Below are positions 1 to 7,917 of a stretch of DNA of 10,424 bases, piece after piece. The DNA lies in contig SKYG01000340.1 in assembly GCA_007128045.1 (NCBI GenBank), forward strand, positions 1 through 10,424, given 5' to 3'. The notes below the pieces were generated by a model. The model was given only the letters and a program-made list of their open reading frames with translations, did not search any database and had not been told where the DNA came from. Position 1 is the first letter of the stretch, and each line of letters starts with the position of its first letter. Source of the stretch: Bacteroidales bacterium (GTDB lineage Bacteria; Bacteroidota; Bacteroidia; Bacteroidales; UBA7960). The translations under genes were made by a program, and so were the position numbers.

Positions 1-5
1 ATCAT
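1..5 (-). CDS. Start of a further operon gene (only first codon visible)
   Basis: Reading leftwards after the DUF1735-type lipoprotein, the minus strand gives AAAGGAGAGTAATTATGAT and runs off the window. AGGAG sits about 8 bases before an ATG at 5..3, a good Shine-Dalgarno spacing. The gap after the lipoprotein stop is 82 bases and the orientation is the same, so this is most simply the next gene of the operon. Only the Met codon and two bases of the second codon are visible, so nothing can be said of its product. By analogy with other PULs, where glycan-degrading enzymes or another surface lipoprotein follow SusD and the accessory binding protein, it may be one of those; that is inference only. 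Confidence 0.55.
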
Positions 6-7
6 AA

Positions 8-16
8 TTACTCTCC
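8..16 (-). promoter_or_regulatory. Strong Shine-Dalgarno site before the left-edge gene
   Basis: The minus strand reads AAGGAGAGT just before the ATG at 5..3. The other starts in this window have A-rich or only loosely purine-rich leaders. A consensus AGGAG is seen here only. It is the main reason to believe that a gene starts at the left edge. Confidence 0.5.
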
Positions 17-22
17 TTTGTT

Positions 23-43
23 GTGAGTTATGAGTTGCGGGTT
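23..43 (-). repeat. Heptad repeat array L (three 7-base units)
   Basis: On the plus strand three units follow head to tail: GTGAGTT (23-29), ATGAGTT (30-36), GCGGGTT (37-43), preceded by a partial GTT at 20-22. On the coding (minus) strand the unit is AACYCRY. The array stops 17 bases before the start codon at 5. A further pair of related units (TTAGGTT, GCGGGTT) lies at 76-89 and overlaps the stop codon of the upstream lipoprotein gene; GTTGCGGGTT is exactly repeated at 34-43 and 80-89. The unit differs in sequence from arrays A and B but has the same 7-base period and a similar distance to the start codon. Function unknown. Confidence 0.7.
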
Positions 44-87
44 GAAAAAATTGTTCTTTTTCTCAGCGCTTTGTTTTAGGTTGCGGG

Positions 88-1014
88 TTACCATTCCTCA
101 AACCTTAGGTCAAGTTCCGGATCCTGACGTTGAACCAGGGTATCCAGGACATGGTATTGTACGCCAGATTTTGTGTAGGTGTAATCCAGAAAATATGTTT
201 TGCTCTCTGAGCTGAAACGTCCTGCACTGCTATTAATCGTAACAGTTGGTTCTGCAGATTCCAGGCTTACAGTCTTGTCAGATCCGATAGTCAATCTCAA
301 AAAATTCCTTGGGCTTGTTGGCTGTATATTTGCGGTGGTTTTCGTCTCAACCTGATGGGCACTCAGTGTTTCGAGATACCAGACGTCACTCTTGTTCATG
401 CTTTGATCTGTAAATGTAACTGTATTCACTGTATTTCCGGTTGCATCCTTTTCGTGCTGAACACCTCTTCTGTAATAAAAACCGCTGTACTGGCTAATGT
501 ATTTCACTACCAGTATGGTATAATCCTTTGCCGGTGAATCAGCGCCTCCGGTAAGTATAGAGTCGGCAGAAGTTTCGTATATTCTCACTGGCAACGCATA
601 GGTGGGCTTCAAGGCATCAGGGTCGGAAGTAAACAGCTCATGGTTAATGGTCACGGTAACATCACCTATTAAACGACCGGGTTGAACGATAAAGGTACCT
701 TCATTGCTCAGAGAGTAATACGACTCAGGTAAAAGAGTGAATACCCTGTTCCCGACAATATCAGGGTCGGTTAGCAATTCGGGTTCTAAGCGAAACCTGA
801 CCCACTCCTCATTATTATTCTCCCTCAAACCTGCCAACACAACTCCCATCTTGAACTGCATATCCTGATCTCTGGATACCACTGTACGTAAGGGCTTCTG
901 GGTGCCAAAATAAACAATGGGGATATTGTCAAACACATATTCCTCATATTTTTCACATGAGGCCATCAAGCAAACAACAAGGCCTACGATTGAAATAAAT
1001 TTAAACACTTTCAT
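88..1014 (-). CDS. SusE-position surface glycan-binding lipoprotein (DUF1735 + DUF4361 type)
   Basis: This is a 308-residue predicted outer-membrane lipoprotein. It begins with a type II signal peptide with lipobox LMAS-C20, and the mature N-terminus CEKYEEY is acid-rich, as in surface-export signals of Bacteroidota lipoproteins. Residues about 31-160 look like the DUF1735 (BT_3987 N-terminal-like) beta-sandwich, with the typical LLPESYYSLSNEGTFIV stretch at 94-110. Residues about 175-308, starting at YSGFYYRRGVQ, resemble DUF4361. No catalytic domain is present, so a glycan-binding role beside SusCD is inferred from family and position. The reading frame extends upstream to a TTG at 1044 inside the SusD2 gene, but the ATG at 1014 is chosen because it starts the signal peptide directly and has a purine-rich AAAGAAGAA leader 14 bases after the SusD2 stop. 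Domain names are from pattern recognition, without a profile search. Confidence 0.8.
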   Translation of the reverse strand: MKVFKFISIVGLVVCLMASCEKYEEYVFDNIPIVYFGTQKPLRTVVSRDQDMQFKMGVVLAGLRENNNEEWVRFRLEPELLTDPDIVGNRVFTLLPESYYSLSNEGTFIVQPGRLIGDVTVTINHELFTSDPDALKPTYALPVRIYETSADSILTGGADSPAKDYTILVVKYISQYSGFYYRRGVQHEKDATGNTVNTVTFTDQSMNKSDVWYLETLSAHQVETKTTANIQPTSPRNFLRLTIGSDKTVSLESAEPTVTINSSAGRFSSESKTYFLDYTYTKSGVQYHVLDTLVQRQDPELDLRFEEW

Positions 1015-1028
1015 ATTCTTCTTTTTTT

Positions 1029-2846
1029 TTAGCGACCAAACCAACCTCTGTTATCTTTTAAATTCGGATTTTTTATCAATTCACTGTATGGAAGTGGTAA
1101 ATAATAATATTTTGGATCATCGAACAAGCGTTCCTCAACGATGACAGTCTCACCATTGGGATCGGTGCCCTGATATACAAAACCCTCACTGGTTTTTGTT
1201 ACCACACAGCCCCTGACAGGTTCATCAAGTGGAAGCAGCCACCGTCTCATATCAAAGTACCTCATGTTTTCAAATGCAAATTCAAGCCTGCGCTCATTCT
1301 GAATAAGCTTTCTGAACGCCTCCTGCCCTCCGATAGCAACTGATATCAGATACGGGTCAGATGAAATTGAAAGAGATTTTCCACGGATATCTGTTATTAG
1401 TGATATGGCAGTATGTGTGCCAGCTCCTTGCAAAGCAAAGAAGGGCCCTACCGCTTCATTAAGTGCTTCAGTCAGGTTAAAATACACCTCACTACGGCGC
1501 AACAACGCATGCATATGCCTGTCGTTGCTCCCCTGGATTGGATTTAACATGTCTGGTGCAGCTGATAACCACTTCCTGAGGTAATAACCTGTGCGGGTGT
1601 TCCGATAGTCAGAACCGGCAGCATCACGTCCATAGGTTTCTGTTTCGCTATCGTAATAGATTTCAAGGGGCCTGTTATCGAACACCCTGCCATTATAATA
1701 TACCGTAAGTGCCAATCTGGGATCACGGTTTGCATAAGGATCCTGCGGGTCATAATTTGACTGGGCGTGATCGATCGGATAACCCCTGGAATCATAGAAC
1801 GCATCCACCAGGTTTTGAGAAGGATTCGCACGTCCTTGCCCGAAGAATGCGGGCGGGTAGTTCCTTGACTCCATATTGCTGTTGTTGAAGTGTATCCTGA
1901 ATAAAAAGTCGGTAGGAGTCACAGCAGGGTTAAAGTTTGCTGCTGTCAAAGCAGTAAAGCTGCCAAGCTGGCCTTCATTGATAGCCCTGTAAGCAGTGAT
2001 GGCGGCGCGCTGCCATTTCCTTTGAATCGAATCTGCTGAAATGGCATAGCTGCCCTGTGGCTGAAATGCAGGACTTGCGGCCATGGTATGTACGCGTGAC
2101 TTCAAGGCCCAGGCAGCTTTCTTGTTAGCACGCCCAAACTGGGAGTTGCCAATTACACGATCAGGTCCTGCGTATGCCAATGGAAGGTATTTGATGGCTG
2201 AATCAAGGTCATTGGTGATCTGCTGCACACATTCTTCATAGGTATTTCTATGCAAACCCTCCACAGTCTGAAGGTCATTCATGCTAAGATTCTTTGTGAT
2301 GATCACATAACCCAGGGCTTGTCCGTCTTCGGAAATGCCTCCATAAATACGTAACAGCTCCATGCCCCACCAGGCCCTCAGGAAATAGGCTTCACCAAGC
2401 AAACGATTCCTCATCGCCTGTTCCACTTCATCATCCACGACACTATATCTGATGCTGTCGTTCAATCCATTCTCCAAGAACAAATGAATATTGCGAAACT
2501 GATTATAGGCAGTGTTCCAATTGCCAATTGGGTTGCTTTGATTGCTGAGGCTACCAAAAGCCAATGAATACAAACCTGAGCTGAAATCATTGGTTACCGC
2601 ATCGTCAGTGGCCACATCCAGAAAATTGTTTCCTGACCAATGATCCCATTGTGTCATAATGTTGGCATATGCATTTACAAGTACGCCTTCAGCTTTATTG
2701 GGCAGACTCCAGGTAAACTCATCACCATATTGATTATCAGGTTTGGTATCTAACATCTTGTCACAGGCTGCAAAAAGCAGGAATACCAAAAAAACGGATA
2801 GTAATAGTTGTGATTTCATTCCTATATATGTTTTACTCATTTTCAT
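1029..2846 (-). CDS. SusD2: SusD/RagB-family substrate-binding lipoprotein
   Basis: This is the lid and binding partner of SusC2: a surface lipoprotein that captures the oligomer and closes over the TonB-dependent barrel. It has 605 residues, within the family's usual 500-650. The lipobox FAA-C28 is followed by DKMLD. SusD signatures include GEAYFLRAWWGMELLRIYGG (151-170, the TPR-like helical part), NPSQNLVDAF (341-350), DPYANRDPRL (369-378), LEFAFENMRYFDMRRW (521-536) and the C-terminal YYLPLPYSEL...NPNLKDNRGW (580-602). The gene starts 11 bases after the SusC2 stop, so the pair is almost certainly co-transcribed. Starts at Met1 (2846), Met3 (2840) or Met10 (2819) all leave a workable signal peptide; Met10 gives the most typical length (Cys19), and no ribosome binding site decides between them. 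The ligand is unknown. Confidence 0.93.
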   Translation of the reverse strand: MKMSKTYIGMKSQLLLSVFLVFLLFAACDKMLDTKPDNQYGDEFTWSLPNKAEGVLVNAYANIMTQWDHWSGNNFLDVATDDAVTNDFSSGLYSLAFGSLSNQSNPIGNWNTAYNQFRNIHLFLENGLNDSIRYSVVDDEVEQAMRNRLLGEAYFLRAWWGMELLRIYGGISEDGQALGYVIITKNLSMNDLQTVEGLHRNTYEECVQQITNDLDSAIKYLPLAYAGPDRVIGNSQFGRANKKAAWALKSRVHTMAASPAFQPQGSYAISADSIQRKWQRAAITAYRAINEGQLGSFTALTAANFNPAVTPTDFLFRIHFNNSNMESRNYPPAFFGQGRANPSQNLVDAFYDSRGYPIDHAQSNYDPQDPYANRDPRLALTVYYNGRVFDNRPLEIYYDSETETYGRDAAGSDYRNTRTGYYLRKWLSAAPDMLNPIQGSNDRHMHALLRRSEVYFNLTEALNEAVGPFFALQGAGTHTAISLITDIRGKSLSISSDPYLISVAIGGQEAFRKLIQNERRLEFAFENMRYFDMRRWLLPLDEPVRGCVVTKTSEGFVYQGTDPNGETVIVEERLFDDPKYYYLPLPYSELIKNPNLKDNRGWFGR

Positions 2847-2857
2847 GCTTCAGGATT

Positions 2858-5800
2858 TTAAAGAGTTACAGAAACTCCTGCAGACAGGGAGGTCAGTACC
2901 GGGTAATTGCCCAGGCCGGAGTTCAGGGCTTCAGGATCCAGACCCTCAACTTTTGAAATGACAAACAAGTTGCTGCCACGTACATACAGCTTAACCCTGC
3001 GGGGTATGGCAACCACCGAAACGTTATCAAATGTATAACTTAGCTCGACGTTTTTCAGCCTGAAAAAGCTGGTATTCTCTATCCAGAAGTCAGAGTTGAC
3101 AAAATTATTATTACCCCTTGTGGTAGTCAATCTGGGATAGGTGCCTCCCGGATTATTAACAGGGTGGTATCTGTTGTTAACCATGACAGAATACTTATCT
3201 TCCCCCCTGTTCCAGTAGTAGGAGTTATTCAACCAGCTATGCACGCCCAATTGGGCAGTTCCAACCATATACAATCCAAAACCTTTATATTGCAGTTGCA
3301 AATCCAGGTTGAAGGTATGCCGGGGATAGCTGTTTCCCAGTTGCTGTCTGTCGCTGTCATCAATCTTTCCATCATTATTGAGGTCAACATAGGCAATGTC
3401 ACCAATGCCGTAATATCCTAACAGTTGGCGTGGATACCCGTTTAAATCCACATCTTTTCCAAACAACCCATTGGAGACATACCCCATCATGGCATCTGAA
3501 GAAAGTCCGGTGGTCCGACGGTATGCATCAGGAAAGTCTATTTCATCCTGACGAAGTATGGTATTTTTGGAGTATATGTGGTTTAATCCTACCGACAATT
3601 GGATGTTTCTGTTCCTTTCATGCCATCTCAAACCAGTTTCAAAACCTTTGTTCTCCACCTCACCCCAGTTGATAAATGGGAACATGCCTCCATACAGTTG
3701 GGGAAACTGTGAATTTACGAACTGAATAATGTCGTAACGGAACTCATTAAAATAATTCATCTCGAACGACAGCCTGTAGTTCATCGCAATACCCTCCAGC
3801 CCGACGTTGATTTCCCTTGACTTCTCCCATTCCAGACCCGGATTACCCCTGAGGGTGTGTATTGTGCGCGGGATATTGGTGCCTGCCGGATCGCCAAAGC
3901 TAACGCTTCCGGAGTCTTGCCAGCGGTTTTGATACAGGAAGTGGGGTGTTGCTGCATCATAGCCCAGAATGCCTGCACTTGCCTTCAATTTAAGGTAATC
4001 CAAGGCAAAAATGTCCGACATAAATGGCTCTTCAGATACTATCCAGGCAACACCTCCGGTAGGAAAGGTTCTGTAGCGGTTGTCCTTATCAAATTTGTTA
4101 CTGCCCATATGTGCCACAATAAGTTCGGCAATGTACCTGTTCCTGAACGAATAGGTTGTTCTGAGAACCGTATTGATGTTTTCAATGTTTTGTGAAAAAC
4201 CCGACAACTCATTCAGTGCATACATATAGCCCAGATCGGCATTCACCAAATGCTCACCAAAGGTGTTCCGGTAATTCACGGCTCCGGCAAAACCAGTGTT
4301 TCTCAGGTTATCATCATTACCAAGTCTGAGCTGAGGATCATAGTTTTCCCGTCTTACCTGTTGAAAGATCACGGAATCCTGTCCTTCGGGTGTTTGAACA
4401 AAACGCCGGGTGTATACGGTAGGTTGGTTGTTCAAATACTCTGAACCAAAAAAGTAATTGTCAAATGTCACATACGTTTTTGCCGACAAGCCCTGAACCC
4501 AATCATTAAAACTGAAATTCAGTCCAAAGTTTGTCTGTCCGCTAAAATACTGATTCTTCGCATAACCACTATATTTCAAGCTTCCCAGTAGGTTGTTAAA
4601 CTGATTATAACTTGCACCAAGAGCAGGATTTCCAAGTGTATCAGCAGGCAGGTATTCTTCACCGATGGTCAAAGGGTATTCATTGGGCCTGTGTGAGCTG
4701 ATCGCGCTAAAAAACTGCGCATGATTTAATGAACTACGCTCCATCATTTCAAACCTTCCTGCAACATCCATGTAAGCAGAAATCACATCGTTTACCTGCA
4801 GGTCAAGGTTACCTCGAAGGTTGAAACGGTCATTCTGCGGTAATACGCCTTCTGCTTCCAGGCCCCGGGCACCAGTGTAACCGAACAACAACATATACCG
4901 GGCATTATCTCCTCCACCTGAGAATTCAGTACTGATCTTGCTTTGGTTGGTGTGGCTCCTTAAAAAAGAATTGTAATAATCTACATCGGGATATCTCAGA
5001 TCGTGGTTACCTGCACTGTTGCGATACCCCAGAAGGTCTTGTTCAGAATACAATGGTGTCATGCCGTCATTTACACGTGCTTCATTATACAGGAGTGCAT
5101 ATTCGTAAGCATTCAGGAATTCCGGGTAAACTGATGGCAACCCTACTCCATAATCCACGTTCACCTGCATACGGTTTCTGGTCATATCACCACGTTTCGT
5201 AGTGATCATCAGCACGCCATTGGCAGCACGTGCTCCATACAGTATCTTTGAAGTAGCGTCTTTAAGCAGTTCGATAGATTCGATCTCCTCAGCGATGATA
5301 TGATCTATGGGACGTTCGATCCCGTCAACCAGGGTAATAATACCATTTGATGCATCTCTGGACAATCCCCTGATAAACATAGCAGCCGGATTGTTCGACA
5401 TGCCACCGGCGTTGGTCCTTACCACCAGGCCAAGCCCGTGACCCTGCAAGACATTCGACAACAGCGGTTCTGGTGATGAAGTAAGTTTGCTTCCCTCAAT
5501 TACACTGACAGCACCTGTCACATATCGTTTGCGCTCCTGCAATTGCATGGGAAGATTCACCACATCCCTGATGCCTGTATGCGGAAGCAGAGGATATAGT
5601 GTGATCTTTTCAGGAACACCACGTCGTTCCAGGTCGATAGTAAGGTCCTGATAACCTGATGCCTGTATCTTCAATATATCATTCGCAGCAACAGTAGCTA
5701 TAACCACTCCCTGATTATCAGAATAGAAGCGCCCATTTCTGGCAATAACCAAGGCCTCTTTTACCAACTTTCCAGAAGGGTCTTCAATCACCAAATGCAT

Positions 5801-5923
5801 ATCAATAGGCTGAACTTGATCTCTTTGTATATTCTGCCGGGCAGCCAATGGCATGCTGATCATTGAGCATAAGGCAGCCAGCATCATTGTGGATTTAATA
5901 AGCTTTTTGAAATATTGTTTCAT
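2858..5923 (-). CDS. SusC2: SusC/RagA-family TonB-dependent outer-membrane transporter
   Basis: This is a 1021-residue TonB-dependent importer, the usual length for SusC. Residues 1-28 form a signal peptide ending PLAA. Residues about 42-112 match a divergent carboxypeptidase-D regulatory-like domain. Residues about 135-245 form the plug, with the ITLVDGIERP motif (196-205) and the SusC signature YGARAANGVLMITTKRG (229-245). The rest is the 22-strand barrel. D847 to D858 (DLNNDGKIDDSD) is an EF-hand-like calcium loop of the kind common in SusC barrels. The frame is open back to an ATG at 5968, but that 15-residue extension is encoded by heptad repeat array B, and the homologous array before SusD1 is interrupted by a TAG in the matching frame. 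The ATG at 5923, giving MKQYFKKLIK and a normal signal peptide, is therefore preferred. The protein ends in ...GVSVTL, with Leu where most outer-membrane barrels end in Phe. It is paired with SusD2, 11 bases downstream. Confidence 0.93.
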   Translation of the reverse strand: MKQYFKKLIKSTMMLAALCSMISMPLAARQNIQRDQVQPIDMHLVIEDPSGKLVKEALVIARNGRFYSDNQGVVIATVAANDILKIQASGYQDLTIDLERRGVPEKITLYPLLPHTGIRDVVNLPMQLQERKRYVTGAVSVIEGSKLTSSPEPLLSNVLQGHGLGLVVRTNAGGMSNNPAAMFIRGLSRDASNGIITLVDGIERPIDHIIAEEIESIELLKDATSKILYGARAANGVLMITTKRGDMTRNRMQVNVDYGVGLPSVYPEFLNAYEYALLYNEARVNDGMTPLYSEQDLLGYRNSAGNHDLRYPDVDYYNSFLRSHTNQSKISTEFSGGGDNARYMLLFGYTGARGLEAEGVLPQNDRFNLRGNLDLQVNDVISAYMDVAGRFEMMERSSLNHAQFFSAISSHRPNEYPLTIGEEYLPADTLGNPALGASYNQFNNLLGSLKYSGYAKNQYFSGQTNFGLNFSFNDWVQGLSAKTYVTFDNYFFGSEYLNNQPTVYTRRFVQTPEGQDSVIFQQVRRENYDPQLRLGNDDNLRNTGFAGAVNYRNTFGEHLVNADLGYMYALNELSGFSQNIENINTVLRTTYSFRNRYIAELIVAHMGSNKFDKDNRYRTFPTGGVAWIVSEEPFMSDIFALDYLKLKASAGILGYDAATPHFLYQNRWQDSGSVSFGDPAGTNIPRTIHTLRGNPGLEWEKSREINVGLEGIAMNYRLSFEMNYFNEFRYDIIQFVNSQFPQLYGGMFPFINWGEVENKGFETGLRWHERNRNIQLSVGLNHIYSKNTILRQDEIDFPDAYRRTTGLSSDAMMGYVSNGLFGKDVDLNGYPRQLLGYYGIGDIAYVDLNNDGKIDDSDRQQLGNSYPRHTFNLDLQLQYKGFGLYMVGTAQLGVHSWLNNSYYWNRGEDKYSVMVNNRYHPVNNPGGTYPRLTTTRGNNNFVNSDFWIENTSFFRLKNVELSYTFDNVSVVAIPRRVKLYVRGSNLFVISKVEGLDPEALNSGLGNYPVLTSLSAGVSVTL

Positions 5924-5941
5924 GTGTTTAATTTTTTTATT

Positions 5942-5962
5942 CCTTCGACTTTCGACCTTTGA
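5942..5962 (-). repeat. Heptad repeat array B (three 7-base units)
   Basis: Plus-strand units are CCTTCGA (5942-5948), CTTTCGA (5949-5955) and CCTTTGA (5956-5962); the coding-strand unit is TCRAARG. The array ends 18 bases before the preferred SusC2 start at 5923, separated from it by an A-rich leader (AATAAAAAAATTAAACAC). It lies inside the longer element that is shared with the spacer before SusD1. Units repeat every 7 bases, so they are unlikely to be selected as codons. Confidence 0.75.
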
Positions 5963-5965
5963 CCT

Positions 5966-5998
5966 CATGAAATATAATCATACTGCTGTGTGTCAAAC
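5966..5998 (-). promoter_or_regulatory. Weak candidate Bacteroidota promoter before SusC2
   Basis: On the minus strand TTTG (5997-5994) is followed after 17 bases by TATATTTC, which matches seven of eight bases of the Bacteroides -7 consensus TAnnTTTG. The -33 TTTG box is usually some 19-21 bases away, so the spacing is short. The matching stretch of copy A fits worse (TATTCATG after 20 bases). A promoter here would give SusC2-SusD2-lipoprotein its own transcript. The same bases form the inverted repeats, so this is only one reading. Confidence 0.2.
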
Positions 5999-6038
5999 AT
6001 TTTACATGGCGATTTCATGTCTATTATAATTATCTATG

Positions 6039-7901
6039 TTACCAACCGGGGTTTTGTCTGAGATTTCCTAACTGGTCTGTATGGTCTGCTGCGACCGGGT
6101 ACCAGTAGTGTCTGCGCTCAAACACCCTGGTTTGCGTTGGTACCGGAACCACCGTGTATTCAAACGACTTTTTTGAAATGTCGGGTTCGCCAGGGGTCAG
6201 GTCTCTGACCTGCATTCCTTTTATTGGATAAGGGTCTCCTGGCAGATTAAACAGATCTTCAGCGATCATCCACCTTCGGATATCAAACCACCTGTGGTTT
6301 TCATAGGCAAGCTCCACGCCCCGTTCATTTCTGATCCTGTCGCGGAATACTTCTTTGCTGCCTGTAAGTTCATTAAGTACCGGAGGAACACCAGCCCGTG
6401 ACCGTATCCTGTTGATCGCCTGCACAGCGGTCATACCAAAGCCCTGAGGATCAGCATTGGGGCCATAAGCCTCATTCATTGCCTCAGCATAATCCAGGTA
6501 GATCTGTGTGATACGAATGTGATTACAGCTATGGTTATACAAATTATAACCCGGTTTGTTCCATCCTTTGGCTTCAGGTGGAATATACCTTATAAAGAAA
6601 TATCCTGTGGGAACACTTCTGGTCCAGTTGGAGGAATAATCCTGCCCACCTTCCCAGGTTTCCAGGTAACAGGGCCTGCCGGCAGGATCAAGACCATACG
6701 AATGTCCGGGGGGTAATATACTGAGGTAAAAACGCGGATCCCTGTTGGCATAGGGATTATCCATAGAATATCCGGAATTGGGGTGGTCAATGGGATACGA
6801 CCGTCCATCATTGGGGTTGATCACCTCAAACATATCTACCAGGTTTTGGGTTGGGGTACTCACGGCCCAACCGTAATTTCCAGGTCTGCTTGACCACCGG
6901 CTGTTCTGAAAGAAAATGGAGAGGTTCACATCAAAGTCTCTGTTGGTATGATTCAAAAACCACAGGGCTTCATGACTTACATAGTTTGGTCTGTGCCTGA
7001 AAATACTGATATAGGCAGAATCTCTTTCATATCCTGTAAGCCCCTCACCAACCAATTTTCTGCCCGGTACTTGTGTGTCGATAAATTGGATCACGTCATG
7101 GGCATATTTTGCTGCATCCCTGCTCCACTCCATGTCATATTCAGTGTATTGATTCAATGAATTCACGTCATTGCGCATCAGCGGACTGGCGGCATATAGT
7201 GCAGCCATTGATTTCAATGCCATAGCAGCCACCCTATCAGGTCTGCCTTTCTCTGCTTCAGGCCATTCAACCGGCAATAAGGCAACGGCTTTATCAAGGC
7301 CTTTTATCAGCCATTCGGTTGATACATGATAGTTTTCACGTTCCAGGTCCATCTGGGAATCGGGTGTGAAGGCGCGGTCAAAGATCGGCATACCGCCCCA
7401 TCGTCTGATGATCTCGAAATAAAACCATGAACGAAAAAAATAGGCCTGTCCCAACAACTGATCTTTTTGCGCCTGAGTCAATGAGGAACCGGGTACTTTT
7501 TCTATAATGGTGTTTGTCACCCGTAACCCATTGAATGCACTTGGGATCACATTCCCTAGCACATCTCCAACATGTGAATTGTCGTATCCGACCTCAGCAG
7601 AACCAGGCTGCCTGTACCACTGCCCGGAATTAATAACACTGAAGATAGGGTTGAACTCAAATGTCTGCCCTGCCTCATCCGACATGGTGGCCACATGAGC
7701 CCTACGGTTTCTCTGTGCATTCCAGTGCGTAAAGTCATTTACCAGGTTGAAACAGCGGTCAAGATACCCCCGGGTTGACTCAAAATTATCAAAAACCACT
7801 TCATCTGTCAGGCCCAGTTCAGGAGAAAGGTCCAGATAGTTTTCACAAGAACCGAAACTAAAGACAGCAACAAGTATTATTACGTTTTTTATCTTTTTCA
7901 T
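6039..7901 (-). CDS. SusD1: SusD/RagB-family substrate-binding lipoprotein
   Basis: This is the surface lipoprotein partner of SusC1, 620 residues long and complete. The type II signal peptide ends at C19 (FGS-C), followed by ENYLDL, a common SusD mature start. SusD signatures are clear: GQAYFFRSWFYFEIIRRWGG (151-170), TPTQNLVDMFEV (349-360), NPYANRDPR (382-390), ELAYENHRWFDIRRW (530-544), and the C-terminal HYWYPV plus LRQNPGW ending at the last residue. The start is unambiguous: ATG followed by KKIK and a hydrophobic core. It resembles SusD2 in the family motifs but differs strongly elsewhere, so the two are not a recent duplication. The gene is 120 bases from SusC1, much more than the 11 bases of the second pair, because a repeat-bearing spacer lies between. 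The ligand is unknown. Confidence 0.94.
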   Translation of the reverse strand: MKKIKNVIILVAVFSFGSCENYLDLSPELGLTDEVVFDNFESTRGYLDRCFNLVNDFTHWNAQRNRRAHVATMSDEAGQTFEFNPIFSVINSGQWYRQPGSAEVGYDNSHVGDVLGNVIPSAFNGLRVTNTIIEKVPGSSLTQAQKDQLLGQAYFFRSWFYFEIIRRWGGMPIFDRAFTPDSQMDLERENYHVSTEWLIKGLDKAVALLPVEWPEAEKGRPDRVAAMALKSMAALYAASPLMRNDVNSLNQYTEYDMEWSRDAAKYAHDVIQFIDTQVPGRKLVGEGLTGYERDSAYISIFRHRPNYVSHEALWFLNHTNRDFDVNLSIFFQNSRWSSRPGNYGWAVSTPTQNLVDMFEVINPNDGRSYPIDHPNSGYSMDNPYANRDPRFYLSILPPGHSYGLDPAGRPCYLETWEGGQDYSSNWTRSVPTGYFFIRYIPPEAKGWNKPGYNLYNHSCNHIRITQIYLDYAEAMNEAYGPNADPQGFGMTAVQAINRIRSRAGVPPVLNELTGSKEVFRDRIRNERGVELAYENHRWFDIRRWMIAEDLFNLPGDPYPIKGMQVRDLTPGEPDISKKSFEYTVVPVPTQTRVFERRHYWYPVAADHTDQLGNLRQNPGW

Positions 7902-7917
7902 ATACTCTATTTATTTT

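Larger units (their letters stand above)
5942..6010 (-). repeat. Dispersed spacer element, copy B (SusD1-SusC2 gap)
   Basis: This element aligns with 7918-7994. From 5949 to 5997 against 7932 to 7980 I count about 40 of 49 identical positions without gaps, and CATGGC is shared again at the far end. Copy B has one heptad fewer. Inverted repeats: TTTGAC (5958-5963) with GTCAAA (5992-5997), and inside them CATGA (5966-5970) with TCATA (5978-5982) around a 7-base loop; on the transcript the last inner pair is a U-G wobble where copy A has C-G. A second pairing, CATGAAAT (5966-5973) with ATTTCATG (6012-6019), would exclude the first. No ORF or transposase is associated. Its nature (structured leader, repetitive element remnant, or processing site) is undetermined. 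Confidence 0.6.

Noticed and set aside
40..75. A-run/T-run inverted repeat (GAAAAAATTGTTCTTTTT) and AGCGCT palindrome as a transcription terminator
   Set aside because: The stem would be only A-T pairs with no following T-run after a G/C stem on the minus strand; too weak to call.
30..215. Plus-strand open frame across the repeat array and the lipoprotein 3' end
   Set aside because: It overlaps a well-supported minus-strand gene and repeats, has no recognisable protein pattern, and fits an antisense shadow.
1021..1030. Run of nine T (A on the coding strand) at the SusD2 stop/lipoprotein junction, as a frameshift or phase-variation site
   Set aside because: The run begins within the SusD2 stop codon and ends before the ATG at 1014, so slippage would change neither protein; at most it alters the leader length.
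3857..4195. 112-residue plus-strand open frame within SusC2
   Set aside because: Antisense to a conserved barrel region, Cys-rich and low-order composition, no ribosome binding site noted; a shadow frame.
1029..7901. Recent duplication of the SusCD pair
   Set aside because: SusD1 and SusD2 share only family motifs, and the SusC barrels differ throughout, so the pairs are old paralogues or were brought together; only the spacers are closely similar.
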